Part shown: positions 1 through 9,011 of the stretch, piece after piece | How positions within the stretch are numbered: position 1 is the stretch's first letter | Layout: each line of letters opens with the position of its first letter | Assembly: GCA_026168605.1 (NCBI GenBank) | Contig: JAPFDX010000020.1 | Location: forward strand, 17,939 to 81,938 | Source: Roseburia sp. | GTDB lineage: Bacteria; Bacillota; Clostridia; Lachnospirales; Lachnospiraceae | Length of the DNA stretch: 64,000 bases | Reading direction: 5' to 3' | Translations under genes and position numbers: made by a program | Notes under the pieces: model-generated | What the model was told of the DNA's origin: nothing | The model's database searches: none | The model's input: the letters and a program-made list of their open reading frames with translations, nothing else

Positions 1-37
1 AGATTTCACACATATACGCAAAGCCTTGTTCCAACAT
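1..37 (-). CDS. 5' end of a membrane protein gene (partner of the DUF6077-like protein), cut by window edge
   Basis: An ATG at 37 is preceded, at normal spacing, by an AGAGGA ribosome-binding site and opens a frame running off the left edge (about 12 codons visible, beginning MLEQGFAYMCEI). The layout copies the 14485/13692 gene pair, where a DUF6077-like gene is followed within a few bases by a second membrane-protein gene. Too little is visible for homology; the call rests on the start signal and that analogy. Confidence 0.4.
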   Translation of the reverse strand, partial: MLEQGFAYMCEI

Positions 38-48
38 ATGATTCCTCT

Positions 49-1134
49 TTATTTGTATACCAGATATAATTCCACAACTGCCAGCGCCAGACACGGCAAC
101 GCACACACCACCAGTTTTCCTACATTTTTCCAGCTTTTCTTCTCAATCAGATATTCCAGTCCAAATGCGCCCAGAAGAATAGGGCATAAAAACAACGCCA
201 TTGACGAGCAGAGGCACGCTCCAAGTACTGTCGCAAACATCAGCCCCCACATCCGCCTGTCTGTTCCGTCTTTGCGCAGGCAGATCCAGACATACCACAG
301 CAACGGAATAAAGACGGCCGCGATCACTCCCTTTCCCTGCCAGACTCTTGTAAGCAGAAATACAGAACTGGAAACGGTCGAAAATGCTCCAAAAATATTT
401 GCCAGTATGACGAGCAACATAAATTCCATACGCTGCGAAAACCGGAGGAACAGCTTTTTTGCCAGAAGATAATAGACTACATAACACCACGCGATATTTA
501 CCGCCGGCAAAGCTGACCGCATCAGAATCGCCGGATGCAGAGACAGAAGTCTGGACCATGTAGCACAATAAACCGGGTAGGGTGAAAGCACATAATTTGC
601 CATTGCCTTTAACTCTACCGGTGTTCCAAGATACGGATGGTTGATCGAAATCGTATCAGAAAAATATGACGTCACCGCCATCCCCACATAATAGGCATCA
701 TCATCATCCAGGTGCATATTGACACAGACATATGTCATTTGAAGAACAATCCCGGCTACGACAAGCACAAATAATATCGTTCCCCATGCTTCCATTTGCG
801 GGCGTTTCATATGAAATCCGACCAACTCTTTGCGATGCCATTTTACCCAAATGCCAATGCAGATGATCAGAAACAACGTTCCTGCATAAACAGCCGACAC
901 CCTCGTGAGCGACTGCTTTGCAAAAGTTCCTGCCAGTACCCATACCTCAAATATGGCATACATCACTATCATACCAAAATTCCATTTTTCCAAAACTTCG
1001 TTTCCATCAGTCCTGGTTTTTCCTATCTGGCAGACTGCCCCTATGCAGTAGGGCAACAGTGCCATAATCGCCAAAAATAAAATGATCTTTGCAATATCCA
1101 CACATTTCCTCCCCGTCATCACAGCTCTCTGCAT
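49..1134 (-). CDS. DUF6077-like multi-spanning membrane protein
   Basis: A 361-residue protein with about nine or ten hydrophobic segments. A hydrophilic stretch after the first four helices contains a run of Asp residues (HLDDDDAYY), followed by a cluster of motifs (SPYPVYCATWSRLL, VWQGKGV). The same layout (HGDDDDARF, TSPWAMYMA, IWQGKAV) recurs in the protein at 14485-15549, so the two are paralogues. Such proteins sit in Lachnospiraceae polysaccharide loci and resemble membrane glycosyltransferases of the GT-C kind, where an acidic extracellular loop is expected; that role is inferred. It follows the cytidylyltransferase fusion gene by six bases and is probably the penultimate visible gene of the long operon. 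Confidence 0.6.
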   Translation of the reverse strand: MQRAVMTGRKCVDIAKIILFLAIMALLPYCIGAVCQIGKTRTDGNEVLEKWNFGMIVMYAIFEVWVLAGTFAKQSLTRVSAVYAGTLFLIICIGIWVKWHRKELVGFHMKRPQMEAWGTILFVLVVAGIVLQMTYVCVNMHLDDDDAYYVGMAVTSYFSDTISINHPYLGTPVELKAMANYVLSPYPVYCATWSRLLSLHPAILMRSALPAVNIAWCYVVYYLLAKKLFLRFSQRMEFMLLVILANIFGAFSTVSSSVFLLTRVWQGKGVIAAVFIPLLWYVWICLRKDGTDRRMWGLMFATVLGACLCSSMALFLCPILLGAFGLEYLIEKKSWKNVGKLVVCALPCLALAVVELYLVYK

Positions 1135-1140
1135 CGACTT

Positions 1141-2949
1141 TTATCCCAGAATTTCACACAGTGTCCTCACAAGTCTGTCATTGTCCTCATGATTGCGTAC
1201 GGCAGCCCTTAAATACTGCCTGCCATTTGCCACCTTCCTTGTCAGATCCTTCACCAGAATCTGATGTTGTATCAGGAGTTCTTTCATCACACCGGCTGCT
1301 GTCCTTCCATCTGTCAGTTCCACCATCACATAGTTTGCCTGCGTTGGAAGCACTCTAAGCCCGGGAAGCTTAGCAAGCTCTGCCACAAAGCTTTCTCTCT
1401 CCTCCCTAAAGCTTTTAAGCCCTGCGGCATAATCCTTCCGGTATTTCTCCTCAATCTGCATATAATACTCTGCCAGAGAATTGATATTCCAGATAGCGAC
1501 ATCCTGCTTTAGCCAGGCAATCAGCTCCGTATCCCCGCAGGCAAGCACTCCAAGGCGCAAGCCCGGTATTCCATAAGATTTTGAAATACTCTTTACCACA
1601 ATCAGATTCGGATATTCGGCAAAAAAACTCTCCTGAATCAGACTGTTCTCCTGCTCCTCTGCAAAATCAGCAAAAGATTCATCCCACAGCAGTGTGATCT
1701 GCTCCTGTTTCGTCCAGTCCAGCAGTTTTTTACGTTCTGCTCTGTCCAGATAATTTCCTGTCGGATTATCAGGATTTACAAGAACCAGGTTTTTCACACG
1801 GTTTTTGGAAAAGAACCCGATCAACTCGTCTGCTGTATAGCGAAAATCTTTGTTTTCCGGGAAAAATGTCACTGCCTCATCCCCATAACGATTGGGATAT
1901 TCTTCAAAAGTCGGACGAATAAACCCTATTCTGCCATCCAGTTTTGCCATCACTGATTTTATCAGCTCAGCCGCGCCATTCCCCACAACGATATGTTCCT
2001 GCTTTACGCCAAAATTCTTTGCCGCCAGCAGAGAATTGACACGCATACCTGACGGATACTGCGTGACAAGCACCTCAAAATTTGCTTTCAGCTCATCCAG
2101 AAGCTTCTGTGGGGGAAAATATGGATTCACCAGATAGCAGAAATCCAAAAGCTTCGGGTATCTCCAGTATCCTCCGTATCTCCCCGTCATCAACTCCGCT
2201 TTCGTGTCATCCTCCTCCGCAAACAGCGAAGTTGCAATATCCAGATCCTGCACATCATCAATCTCATACCACAGCTCACCCTGTAGACGCTTTGCCTTGA
2301 TGACAGGCTCATCCAGAATTGAGATGACACTCAGCACCTGCTCATAGTACTCGTTATTGCCAAGCGCTTTCTGGTAAGCCTCCAGAAACGGAACATACCG
2401 TGATCTCGAAAACTCTTTACTAAATTTATAAATATTCACCGTCTTATAGTAGCTTTCTTTTTCCTCGAACCGGAATTTTCTTCCGGGTATGAACTCTGTA
2501 ATCTGATCCTTTTCGTCCAGCTTTACTACAGTGCCATCCATCCACCGCTCATACTTGTCCACAAGCGCCAGTGTATCACGCGTATCCTCTACAAGTCCCA
2601 GCAATACGGCGTCCTCAAAAATAATGTCAGACTCCAGCAAAAGCGTATCATCCTCCATGAGGTACTCCTTCGCCATTGCAAGCGAATAGATATTGTTCGT
2701 CCTATCATAAATCGTGTTGTTCACATACACAACCGGCGTCTGAATTCCAAGCGTTCCGATATAGTTCATCAGCTTTTCCCCTTCATAGCCTACCACGATC
2801 ACAATTCTGCTCAACTGTAATTTTTCGAGCTGGCGCAGCGCGCGCTCAATCAGGGAGACTCCATCCACCCTGACCATACATTTTGTATTGTTCTCCGTTA
2901 AGTCCTTCAGCCTTTTTCCCATTCCGGCTGCCAATATCACTGCCTGCAT
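1141..2949 (-). CDS. LicC-like cytidylyltransferase fused to CobD/HisC-like PLP enzyme
   Basis: A 602-residue two-domain protein. Residues 1-240 form a nucleotidyltransferase: the AAGMGKRL loop near residue 7, Asp108 in LLESD and a second acidic pair at YEIDD (about 228-232), as in LicC choline-phosphate cytidylyltransferases. Residues about 255-602 are a fold-type I aminotransferase domain with GNGAAELI (323-330), NPDNPTG (392-398), Asp423, the SxSK lysine Lys457 that would bind PLP, and PGLRLG after it. The domain looks closest to HisC/CobD. The neighbouring licD suggests the product is a CDP-activated amino-alcohol for decorating the polysaccharide (choline, ethanolamine or similar); the substrate is inferred. 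The start at 2949 was preferred over an in-frame start at 3048 because AAGGAGGAAGGA precedes it and the longer form overlaps licD. Confidence 0.8.
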   Translation of the reverse strand: MQAVILAAGMGKRLKDLTENNTKCMVRVDGVSLIERALRQLEKLQLSRIVIVVGYEGEKLMNYIGTLGIQTPVVYVNNTIYDRTNNIYSLAMAKEYLMEDDTLLLESDIIFEDAVLLGLVEDTRDTLALVDKYERWMDGTVVKLDEKDQITEFIPGRKFRFEEKESYYKTVNIYKFSKEFSRSRYVPFLEAYQKALGNNEYYEQVLSVISILDEPVIKAKRLQGELWYEIDDVQDLDIATSLFAEEDDTKAELMTGRYGGYWRYPKLLDFCYLVNPYFPPQKLLDELKANFEVLVTQYPSGMRVNSLLAAKNFGVKQEHIVVGNGAAELIKSVMAKLDGRIGFIRPTFEEYPNRYGDEAVTFFPENKDFRYTADELIGFFSKNRVKNLVLVNPDNPTGNYLDRAERKKLLDWTKQEQITLLWDESFADFAEEQENSLIQESFFAEYPNLIVVKSISKSYGIPGLRLGVLACGDTELIAWLKQDVAIWNINSLAEYYMQIEEKYRKDYAAGLKSFREERESFVAELAKLPGLRVLPTQANYVMVELTDGRTAAGVMKELLIQHQILVKDLTRKVANGRQYLRAAVRNHEDNDRLVRTLCEILG

Positions 2950-2962
2950 TCCTTCCTCCTTC

Positions 2963-3781
2963 TCATACCTTACCTTGTTTACGGTACGCCTTATAATTAT
3001 GTTGTGGACATCTTGCTTCCTCTGGCGGCAACTCCATATAATTACCATAAGAAGTTCGAAGCAGTCTGTCGTATTCTTTTGGTACCGTCACCTGCATATC
3101 ACAAAATGGCAGTCTGGTGACCTGCTCAAAATATTCCTTTTCAAACATTTCCGGCTCCCAGACAATGCATCCCACGTAACGACTCTCCTCCCATGAAAAC
3201 CGATTTTTATACTGTTCCAGCCTATTTAAAAAATAGTCCTTCCCTTTCCATCTGGCAAACAGATAGAGCAGATATTTATCTATCACACGGTATTTTTTCT
3301 TTGGCATTTCAAACTTCTGTCTGGTAGCGTAGTAGCTTCCGGCAATCAACTGCTGTCTGGTACGCATCATCTTTTTCCAGATCTCCTTACTGTTTCCCAT
3401 GCCATCCAGCGGATAAATATCCACAAACAGCCCCATCCCACACGGGATCTCATTCTTCACCTCGACCGGATATTCCACATTACAAAAGCGGGCAATCATA
3501 TGCGGATAGTTTGCATTATTGCGGTTTGTAAAAATACGAAACGGATACAGTTCCTCTTCATGGCGGATACAGTACTCCAAAAACTTCTCATAGTCTTCCC
3601 GGCGCATCATAATATCCAGATCATCATCCCACGGGATAAACCCCTGATGCCGGACTGTTCCGATCAGTGAACCATACGCCATATAGTAAGTCACCCCCAG
3701 TCCTTTTGCCAGTGCATCTATTTTTTTCAAAATATCCAGCGTCACCGCATGAATTTCATCCATCTGCAATTCTCTCCGCAT
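2963..3781 (-). CDS. licD: LicD family phosphotransferase
   Basis: A 272-residue LicD-type enzyme, which transfers phosphocholine or a related phospho-group from a CDP donor to a surface glycan. The nucleotidyltransferase-like core is visible: GS at residues 37-38 and the acidic DDDLD at 52-56 after GFIPW. Length fits the family. The ATG at 3781 has a GGGAGAGGGA ribosome-binding site; an in-frame start at 3820 would overlap the flippase gene. The adjacent cytidylyltransferase fusion is the natural supplier of its CDP-linked donor. The protein has no clear signal peptide, so it probably acts at the cytoplasmic face before export. Confidence 0.85.
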   Translation of the reverse strand: MRRELQMDEIHAVTLDILKKIDALAKGLGVTYYMAYGSLIGTVRHQGFIPWDDDLDIMMRREDYEKFLEYCIRHEEELYPFRIFTNRNNANYPHMIARFCNVEYPVEVKNEIPCGMGLFVDIYPLDGMGNSKEIWKKMMRTRQQLIAGSYYATRQKFEMPKKKYRVIDKYLLYLFARWKGKDYFLNRLEQYKNRFSWEESRYVGCIVWEPEMFEKEYFEQVTRLPFCDMQVTVPKEYDRLLRTSYGNYMELPPEEARCPQHNYKAYRKQGKV

Positions 3782-3806
3782 TTTCCCTCTCCCAGCCTTA
3801 TCTCTC

Positions 3807-5228
3807 CTATTTTCCAGCAAACTTTTCTTTTAATCTGTGTCCGATTTCAAACTCATGCTCCGCCCACCACAAGAAAAATATGCCAAGCCCTGCAAGCAGC
3901 ATCCAGCGCACCAGCCAGTATTCGACCAGAAACAGCGAAACTGCACCAGCCGCCATTGTTCCCACACTGTAACATACCAGCTTTCCTGTATCGAATATAC
4001 ATCCTTTTTGCACACGCCATGCAATGATATAATGAAACACAAAATACAGCAGATAGGTTACAAGCGTGGTATATGCTGCCGCCAGATATCCAAACTTTCG
4101 AATAAACAGAAAATTCAAAATGATATTAATCCCTGCCGCCATTCCGGTTCCAAGTGCAATATACTTCGTCTTTTCATAATAATACTCCACACAGGAGGGA
4201 AATGTATATAGAAACATAAAATATCCTCCCACAACAATTGGAATCACGGAATACATGGCATCCCAGTATTCCTTTGCGCCAAGCAATTTCACCAGTTCGG
4301 GCGTTCCGAGCATGACCATCCCCGAAAACACCATCATGCCAAACGCATACTTACTTCCAGCTTTCCGGATGTCATCATATCTTTCCGCCGCCATTTTCTC
4401 ATAAAACCAAGGTCCCCACACATTGTCCAGGGAATTTGCCGTCACGTTAATAATGGAAAAAATCGTATATCCAAAACTGTAAATTCCTGCCTGCGCGCTT
4501 CCGATCATGTTCTGGATCATGATTCGGTCAAACTGTGACAGGATTACCTGCGAGATGCCATGCGGAATCAGGGGCAGGCTGTAACTCACAGCATACCTTA
4601 CATACTCCTTATCCGGTACCGGTTTCGCCTGTCTCCAAAAATACCAGATAATGACAACCGCGATCAAAATCACGGGAAGTGCATTTCCCAAAATCCTTCC
4701 GATCGCCCGGTCACTGCGAAAAACCGTCAGAATGAAAAACACCGACAATCCCAGATTCGCCAGCGCATTAAAGGCAGAAATTTTGAGAAATGCCGTATAC
4801 TGGTAATCCAGTCCGACATATACATTAAAAAATTGTATCAGTGCAGTTCCAAAGCTGTCAAGCAGAAGCAGATTTACGATCACACGCGAAAATCCAAGCC
4901 ATGTCCCATAAAGTGGATAAAGCAGATTTCCAAGCAACAACCAGATAAGAAGGCTTACCAGTGCAAGCAGTATACAGTTGGAATTGTAGCGGGCAAAATT
5001 CTCCCCATATTTATAACGTGCATTTTTCAGACTTGTGTGCAGCGCCAGACCAATCAATAAAAACAAAATGGTCTGGTATGCCAGGTATGTATTAAAAATT
5101 CCGTATTCCGAAGTCGAAAGAAGACGTGAAAAAACAGGGACTGTCAAAAAACTCAGTCCCTTCAGCATATAATTCCCAACTGTATAACCGATACCGGCTT
5201 TTATTACCCTGCTGTTTTTTTTCTCCAT
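3807..5228 (-). CDS. Wzx-type polysaccharide flippase
   Basis: A 473-residue integral membrane protein with about 12-14 hydrophobic segments and the usual MATE/Wzx N-terminus (AGIGYTVGNYMLKGLSFLTVP, split by the first helix). It should flip undecaprenyl-linked repeat units across the membrane. The start at 5228 has AAAGAGGAG five bases upstream; a longer in-frame start at 5255 would run into the glycosyltransferase stop. Base composition is visibly more AT-rich here and in the next three genes than in the GC-richer glycosyltransferase block that begins at 5239, which could mean this end of the locus was acquired separately. A Wzy-like polymerase lies in the same operon. Confidence 0.85.
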   Translation of the reverse strand: MEKKNSRVIKAGIGYTVGNYMLKGLSFLTVPVFSRLLSTSEYGIFNTYLAYQTILFLLIGLALHTSLKNARYKYGENFARYNSNCILLALVSLLIWLLLGNLLYPLYGTWLGFSRVIVNLLLLDSFGTALIQFFNVYVGLDYQYTAFLKISAFNALANLGLSVFFILTVFRSDRAIGRILGNALPVILIAVVIIWYFWRQAKPVPDKEYVRYAVSYSLPLIPHGISQVILSQFDRIMIQNMIGSAQAGIYSFGYTIFSIINVTANSLDNVWGPWFYEKMAAERYDDIRKAGSKYAFGMMVFSGMVMLGTPELVKLLGAKEYWDAMYSVIPIVVGGYFMFLYTFPSCVEYYYEKTKYIALGTGMAAGINIILNFLFIRKFGYLAAAYTTLVTYLLYFVFHYIIAWRVQKGCIFDTGKLVCYSVGTMAAGAVSLFLVEYWLVRWMLLAGLGIFFLWWAEHEFEIGHRLKEKFAGK

Positions 5229-5238
5229 AATCTCCTCT

Positions 5239-6186
5239 TTATCCGCGCACCTCATACTCTCTCATCAGTTTCAAAAACTTCCGGTACGACTTTGCCACAT
5301 TGGAAAAATAAAAAATCTTCGCATCGCAAAAGTCCGTATAAATCTGTCTCGTCGTGACTGCCTCCTTGTGCATACAGACCACCTCCGGCGAATAGAGCAT
5401 GACAAGTCCCCTCTTTTTTGCCAGATAGTAGAGGATCTCCTCCTCCGCATACAGAAACGTCTCCGGCCAGAAGCCGTCAAATTCCGCAAAAAAGTCTTTC
5501 GAGAACACCATGCAACAGCCGTGCAGGAGCACGTCCGTAAGTTCCTCTCCGATGCGCACATCCGCGGAGACGGATCTTCCCTCCACCTCACGCGTCGTCA
5601 GGTTCTTGCTGCCGTCAGAGACGTCCACGCCCGCCTCGTTTGTGGCGATCCCATAATATCCTGCCACCGCCTTTTTCAGTCGCAGGAGCCGGATCGCCCG
5701 GAACATCCACGCCTTGCAGGAGGAGATCAGCGCCTGCTTGCGCATATAGGGGATCGTGTAGACGCGCGCCCTTGCCACCGGATTAAAATGCTGGGTGCGG
5801 CTCGCATCGATGATGTCCGCGCCAAGGACTGCGAACGGCTTTCTCTCATAGATCCCATACAGCTTCTCGCAGTAATCCGTCTGTTCAAAAATGATGTCGC
5901 TGTTTGCCGCCACGACAAAATCCGGATGAAAATGCTCTCTCGCATAGCGGATCCCCAGGTTATTCCCCTGCGCAAATCCCAGATTCTGCTCCGCCGCAAC
6001 AATATGCACCCGTGCCTCGCCCGCAAAATGTTCCCTTAGCTGCTCTGCGCTTCCATTTTCTGAGCCGTTGTCCACGATCACGATCTGTATGTCGGGATAC
6101 GTCTGCGTCGTGAGAATGGACGCTGCACACGCGATCGTTTCCCCGTAGGTCTTATAATTTAAAATCACAAAACTGATAGTTCCCAT
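5239..6186 (-). CDS. Family 2 glycosyltransferase
   Basis: A 315-residue GT-A fold enzyme starting MGTISFVILNYKTY. The GT2 nucleotide-binding motif (IVIVDNGSENGS) and the metal-binding segment (VAANSDIIFE) are both present. GTs with an NYKTY start and this spacing are often rhamnosyl- or hexosyltransferases, but the donor cannot be read from sequence. The start at 6186 has AGAGG upstream; an in-frame upstream ATG at 6405 would overlap the preceding gene by over 200 bases and adds residues with no GT character. It lies six bases after the next GT gene, in operon order. Confidence 0.85.
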   Translation of the reverse strand: MGTISFVILNYKTYGETIACAASILTTQTYPDIQIVIVDNGSENGSAEQLREHFAGEARVHIVAAEQNLGFAQGNNLGIRYAREHFHPDFVVAANSDIIFEQTDYCEKLYGIYERKPFAVLGADIIDASRTQHFNPVARARVYTIPYMRKQALISSCKAWMFRAIRLLRLKKAVAGYYGIATNEAGVDVSDGSKNLTTREVEGRSVSADVRIGEELTDVLLHGCCMVFSKDFFAEFDGFWPETFLYAEEEILYYLAKKRGLVMLYSPEVVCMHKEAVTTRQIYTDFCDAKIFYFSNVAKSYRKFLKLMREYEVRG

Positions 6187-6191
6187 AGCCT

Positions 6192-7013
6192 CTATGCCCC
6201 TGAATATCTCGTCTTTGTCCCGAGCAGAATCCGGATGTACGGCGTCACCGAGCGCACGATCGCCGTTCCTAGTCCGAAATTCTTGCGCAGGAAATGAAAC
6301 CAGTCGGCAAACGGCAGCCCTTTTCTGCTCTCCTTTAAGCGGATGCGCTCCATGCGCGGAAGCGTCTCGTCCTGCCAGGTGCGCTGTAAGGTATTGTCGT
6401 TGCACTCTCCCACATACTGGTGAAAGATGCGGATCGCATAACCCTTTTTGCTGATCTGCAGTCCGTAGTCAAAATCACCGATGCTGTGCTGGTAAAACGG
6501 GTCGATCCCCACCTGCATAAAAATATCGTGCGGAATCAGAGCGCAATTTGCATTAAACGTGTCGAAGCAGATCTCCTGCTCCCTCGGCCCATACTTTTTA
6601 TACTTGATCCCTTTTGTATATTTGATTCCGCCATAGCTTAAGCTGCCGTCCTCGTTGCAGATCGCGCCGACCATCACGGTATCGGACTTTAACACCGGGA
6701 GCATATCGTCAAAAACGCCCGGAAAAAACTTCGTGTCATCGTTCATCAGCATATAATAATCATAGTCCGCATGATGCTTCTTGGCGTGCTCAATCGCCTC
6801 GTACATTCCTCTGTTCCAGAACAGACCGCCGTCGCCGTTTACAATGTCGATCTTCTCCGGCTGGGCGGCCAGCATCTCCGCCGTGCCGTCCGTACTCCCG
6901 TCATTGACCACGACATAGTCAAATATCACATCCTTATTTTCCCGGAGTGTGCGGATGCTGCGCTCCGTCATATCCCTCCGGTTAAAGCAGGTAAAAATTG
7001 CCAAAATTCTCAT
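6192..7013 (-). CDS. Family 2 glycosyltransferase
   Basis: A 273-residue GT2 enzyme: MRILAIFTCFNRRD start, VVVNDGSTDGT donor loop and LMNDDTKF metal site (DxD-like). The later GGLFWNRGM and DFDYGLQ motifs are typical of rhamnosyltransferase-like GT2 proteins in Gram-positive capsule loci. Start 7013 is chosen for its TAAGGAGACGG ribosome-binding site; the longer frame to 7064 overlaps the upstream gene. No transmembrane segment is evident, so it should act on lipid-linked intermediates at the cytoplasmic membrane face. Donor and acceptor are unknown. Confidence 0.85.
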   Translation of the reverse strand: MRILAIFTCFNRRDMTERSIRTLRENKDVIFDYVVVNDGSTDGTAEMLAAQPEKIDIVNGDGGLFWNRGMYEAIEHAKKHHADYDYYMLMNDDTKFFPGVFDDMLPVLKSDTVMVGAICNEDGSLSYGGIKYTKGIKYKKYGPREQEICFDTFNANCALIPHDIFMQVGIDPFYQHSIGDFDYGLQISKKGYAIRIFHQYVGECNDNTLQRTWQDETLPRMERIRLKESRKGLPFADWFHFLRKNFGLGTAIVRSVTPYIRILLGTKTRYSGA

Positions 7014-7060
7014 GACCGTCTCCTTATTTACATTTCGGTGAGCGCCTTTCTGTACGGTGC

Positions 7061-8041
7061 TCACGATTTACCGATGTAATTTCTCCGGAACAATTTATGG
7101 TACACGCGCTTGAAAAGATCCGGCTCAGAAATTTTTATCAGCTCCTTTTTCAGGCGCTTTCTGACCTCCGGCAGCTCCTCGATGCGCTCCGGAAAAAAAG
7201 TGACCGCCTCGTCCGTCTTTAACGCGTGTACCGCCTCGGGCGCTGCTCCATCGCCACAGTGCACGCCCGAGCCGTCCCAGCCGTCGTTTGCCACAAGCGA
7301 CCTTGTCGGGGCGAGGATCAGCCCGTCCTGCAAAAATGTCGCATAATACCAACGGATCGCCCAGGAATTTGTCCCCGCATCCTGCTGCTGTGCCTTTAAA
7401 ATCTGGTAAAAATTGTAGGTGTTGTCATAGTTAAAGCGCTTGCGGTAAGCAGCGTCCGTCACCAGCCGCTCCCAGCCCTTCGCATCGGCGTCAAATGCCG
7501 CCCAGCGGTCCGCCCAGGTCGCCCACGACCAGCTTGTCCCTGTCAGCCCGCACAGATAGGAGGACTTGTCGTAATCGGTGTGGTCGTCCAGAAACGAGTA
7601 GCCCGTCACTCCGGTCACCCGTTTCTCGTCCTCATAACGGTCCAGACCGTCATTCATAAAACGCAGAAAAAAACGGTTTGTCACCAGATCATCCTCCAGC
7701 ACGATTACCCTCCCGTACCGGTTTACAATCTCCGTCACACCCTCAATGATATTTTTCGCCAGCCCGTAGTTCTCCTCCCGCGCCACCAGCGTCACACGGG
7801 AAAAGCCCTGCACGCCGGCCGCATACGCGCGGATCTGCTCCACCTTTCTGACATTTTCCTGCCATGCCCGGCGTGCCTCCTCACTCTCATCCTTCTGCGG
7901 TTTCGCCGCATCCGAAAAGATATAAAGCTCTGTCTGATTCGCCAGCTCGTTTGCCGCCAGCGCCTCGATCGTATTTTTTGTGTGCTCCGGCCGGTTGTAG
8001 GTAAACAAAATCACCGGCGCCACCTGTCCTCTTTTACTCAT
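7061..8041 (-). CDS. GT-A fold glycosyltransferase (GNT-I/GT2-like)
   Basis: A 326-residue protein with PVILFTYNRPEH at the N-terminus, VIVLEDDLV as the metal-binding site and WSWATWADRW later. That combination marks a distinct group of bacterial glycosyltransferases related to eukaryotic GNT-I and to family 2. The ATG at 8041 gives six-base spacing from AAGGG, better than the ATG two codons earlier, where AAGGG directly abuts the codon. It lies between two other glycosyltransferases and a sugar epimerase in the polysaccharide operon. The sugar it transfers cannot be predicted. Confidence 0.75.
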   Translation of the reverse strand: MSKRGQVAPVILFTYNRPEHTKNTIEALAANELANQTELYIFSDAAKPQKDESEEARRAWQENVRKVEQIRAYAAGVQGFSRVTLVAREENYGLAKNIIEGVTEIVNRYGRVIVLEDDLVTNRFFLRFMNDGLDRYEDEKRVTGVTGYSFLDDHTDYDKSSYLCGLTGTSWSWATWADRWAAFDADAKGWERLVTDAAYRKRFNYDNTYNFYQILKAQQQDAGTNSWAIRWYYATFLQDGLILAPTRSLVANDGWDGSGVHCGDGAAPEAVHALKTDEAVTFFPERIEELPEVRKRLKKELIKISEPDLFKRVYHKLFRRNYIGKS

Positions 8042-8078
8042 ACGCATCCCTTAATAAAGATATTTTACACTGCATCCC

Positions 8079-8999
8079 CTATTTCTTCTTCACCCAGTTT
8101 ACATAATCCGCGATTCCGCTCTTAAGCTCCGTCTGCTTCTGATAGCCCGTCTTTTTCAGCAGGGAAATGTCCGCACGCCAGTTCTGCGGATCACCCACTT
8201 TTGTCTCTCCGCTAAAGGTCACGATCCCCGCGTCCTCACCGAGTTCTGCGGCATAGAGTTCCGCCAGCTCGCGAATGGACACTTCCTCCCCGTTTGCCAC
8301 ATTAAAGACTTCCTCCCCGCCGTCATAAGCGAGGATCAGCTCGATCGCGCGCATGATATCCGACACATGGATAAAATCCCTGGTCTCATCTCCCGTTCCA
8401 AACAGCCGGATCTCCCCCGTATTCTGGTATTTCTGGTAAATATCCCACAGAAGCTGCTTGCGCAGCCCGCTGCCATACGCAGAAAAAATGCGGATCGCAC
8501 GCGTCCTGTAACCATGCACACGGTTATAATAGCGGCACAGCTCCTCACACATCAGCTTGTGCACGCCGTACGGGGAAATCGGCGCAAGCGCGTCCGTCTC
8601 GCGGACGGGAAGCTGTTTTGGATTGCCGTACACCGCCGCGCTTGAGAAAAAGATAAGCTTCGGTCTTTTCTCAAAAGATTTCAGCGCCAGCAGAAGCTGG
8701 TAGAGACTGTGCAGGTTTCCGTCGAGATCCGCCATCGGGTTGACGACCGACGCGCCGACATTGGCGCTTCCCGCACAGTGCAGGATGACGTCCGGCTGGC
8801 TTCCGGTAAAAATATTCGCAAGCTCCGCCGGATTCTGCGACATATTGCACTGATAATAGGTAAATACTCCCCCTGCGTGCTTCTCCCCACAGTAACTTTC
8901 TGCCAGATCGATGCCTGTGATCTCATATTCCTTTTCAAAATATTCTTTGGCGCTTCTTCCGATAAATCCGTTTACGCCGGTTATCACCATTTTCTTCAT
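8079..8999 (-). CDS. NAD-dependent sugar epimerase/reductase
   Basis: A 306-residue short-chain dehydrogenase of the extended type. The Rossmann glycine motif is GVNGFIG (residues 8-14), a catalytic Ser pair lies in FFSSAAVYG, and the YxxxK is in SPYGVHKLMCEE. Candidate activities are UDP-glucose 4-epimerase, or a 4-reductase making a deoxy sugar; the short length and FVHVSD-type motif (DFIHVSD) fit either. It should act in the cytoplasm to make a nucleotide-sugar used by the flanking glycosyltransferases. It is not one of the rhamnose genes, all of which are found elsewhere in the window. Confidence 0.8.
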   Translation of the reverse strand: MKKMVITGVNGFIGRSAKEYFEKEYEITGIDLAESYCGEKHAGGVFTYYQCNMSQNPAELANIFTGSQPDVILHCAGSANVGASVVNPMADLDGNLHSLYQLLLALKSFEKRPKLIFFSSAAVYGNPKQLPVRETDALAPISPYGVHKLMCEELCRYYNRVHGYRTRAIRIFSAYGSGLRKQLLWDIYQKYQNTGEIRLFGTGDETRDFIHVSDIMRAIELILAYDGGEEVFNVANGEEVSIRELAELYAAELGEDAGIVTFSGETKVGDPQNWRADISLLKKTGYQKQTELKSGIADYVNWVKKK

Positions 9000-9011
9000 C
9001 TCAAATGCTCC

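Noticed and set aside
26..472. Plus-strand open frame opposite the left-edge membrane gene
   Set aside because: It is antisense to a gene with clear membrane topology and a paralogue in the window, and shows no domain or ribosome-binding site.
2950..3048. Upstream start of the cytidylyltransferase fusion gene
   Set aside because: The extra residues overlap licD, have no nucleotidyltransferase character and lack a ribosome-binding site as good as the one at 2949.
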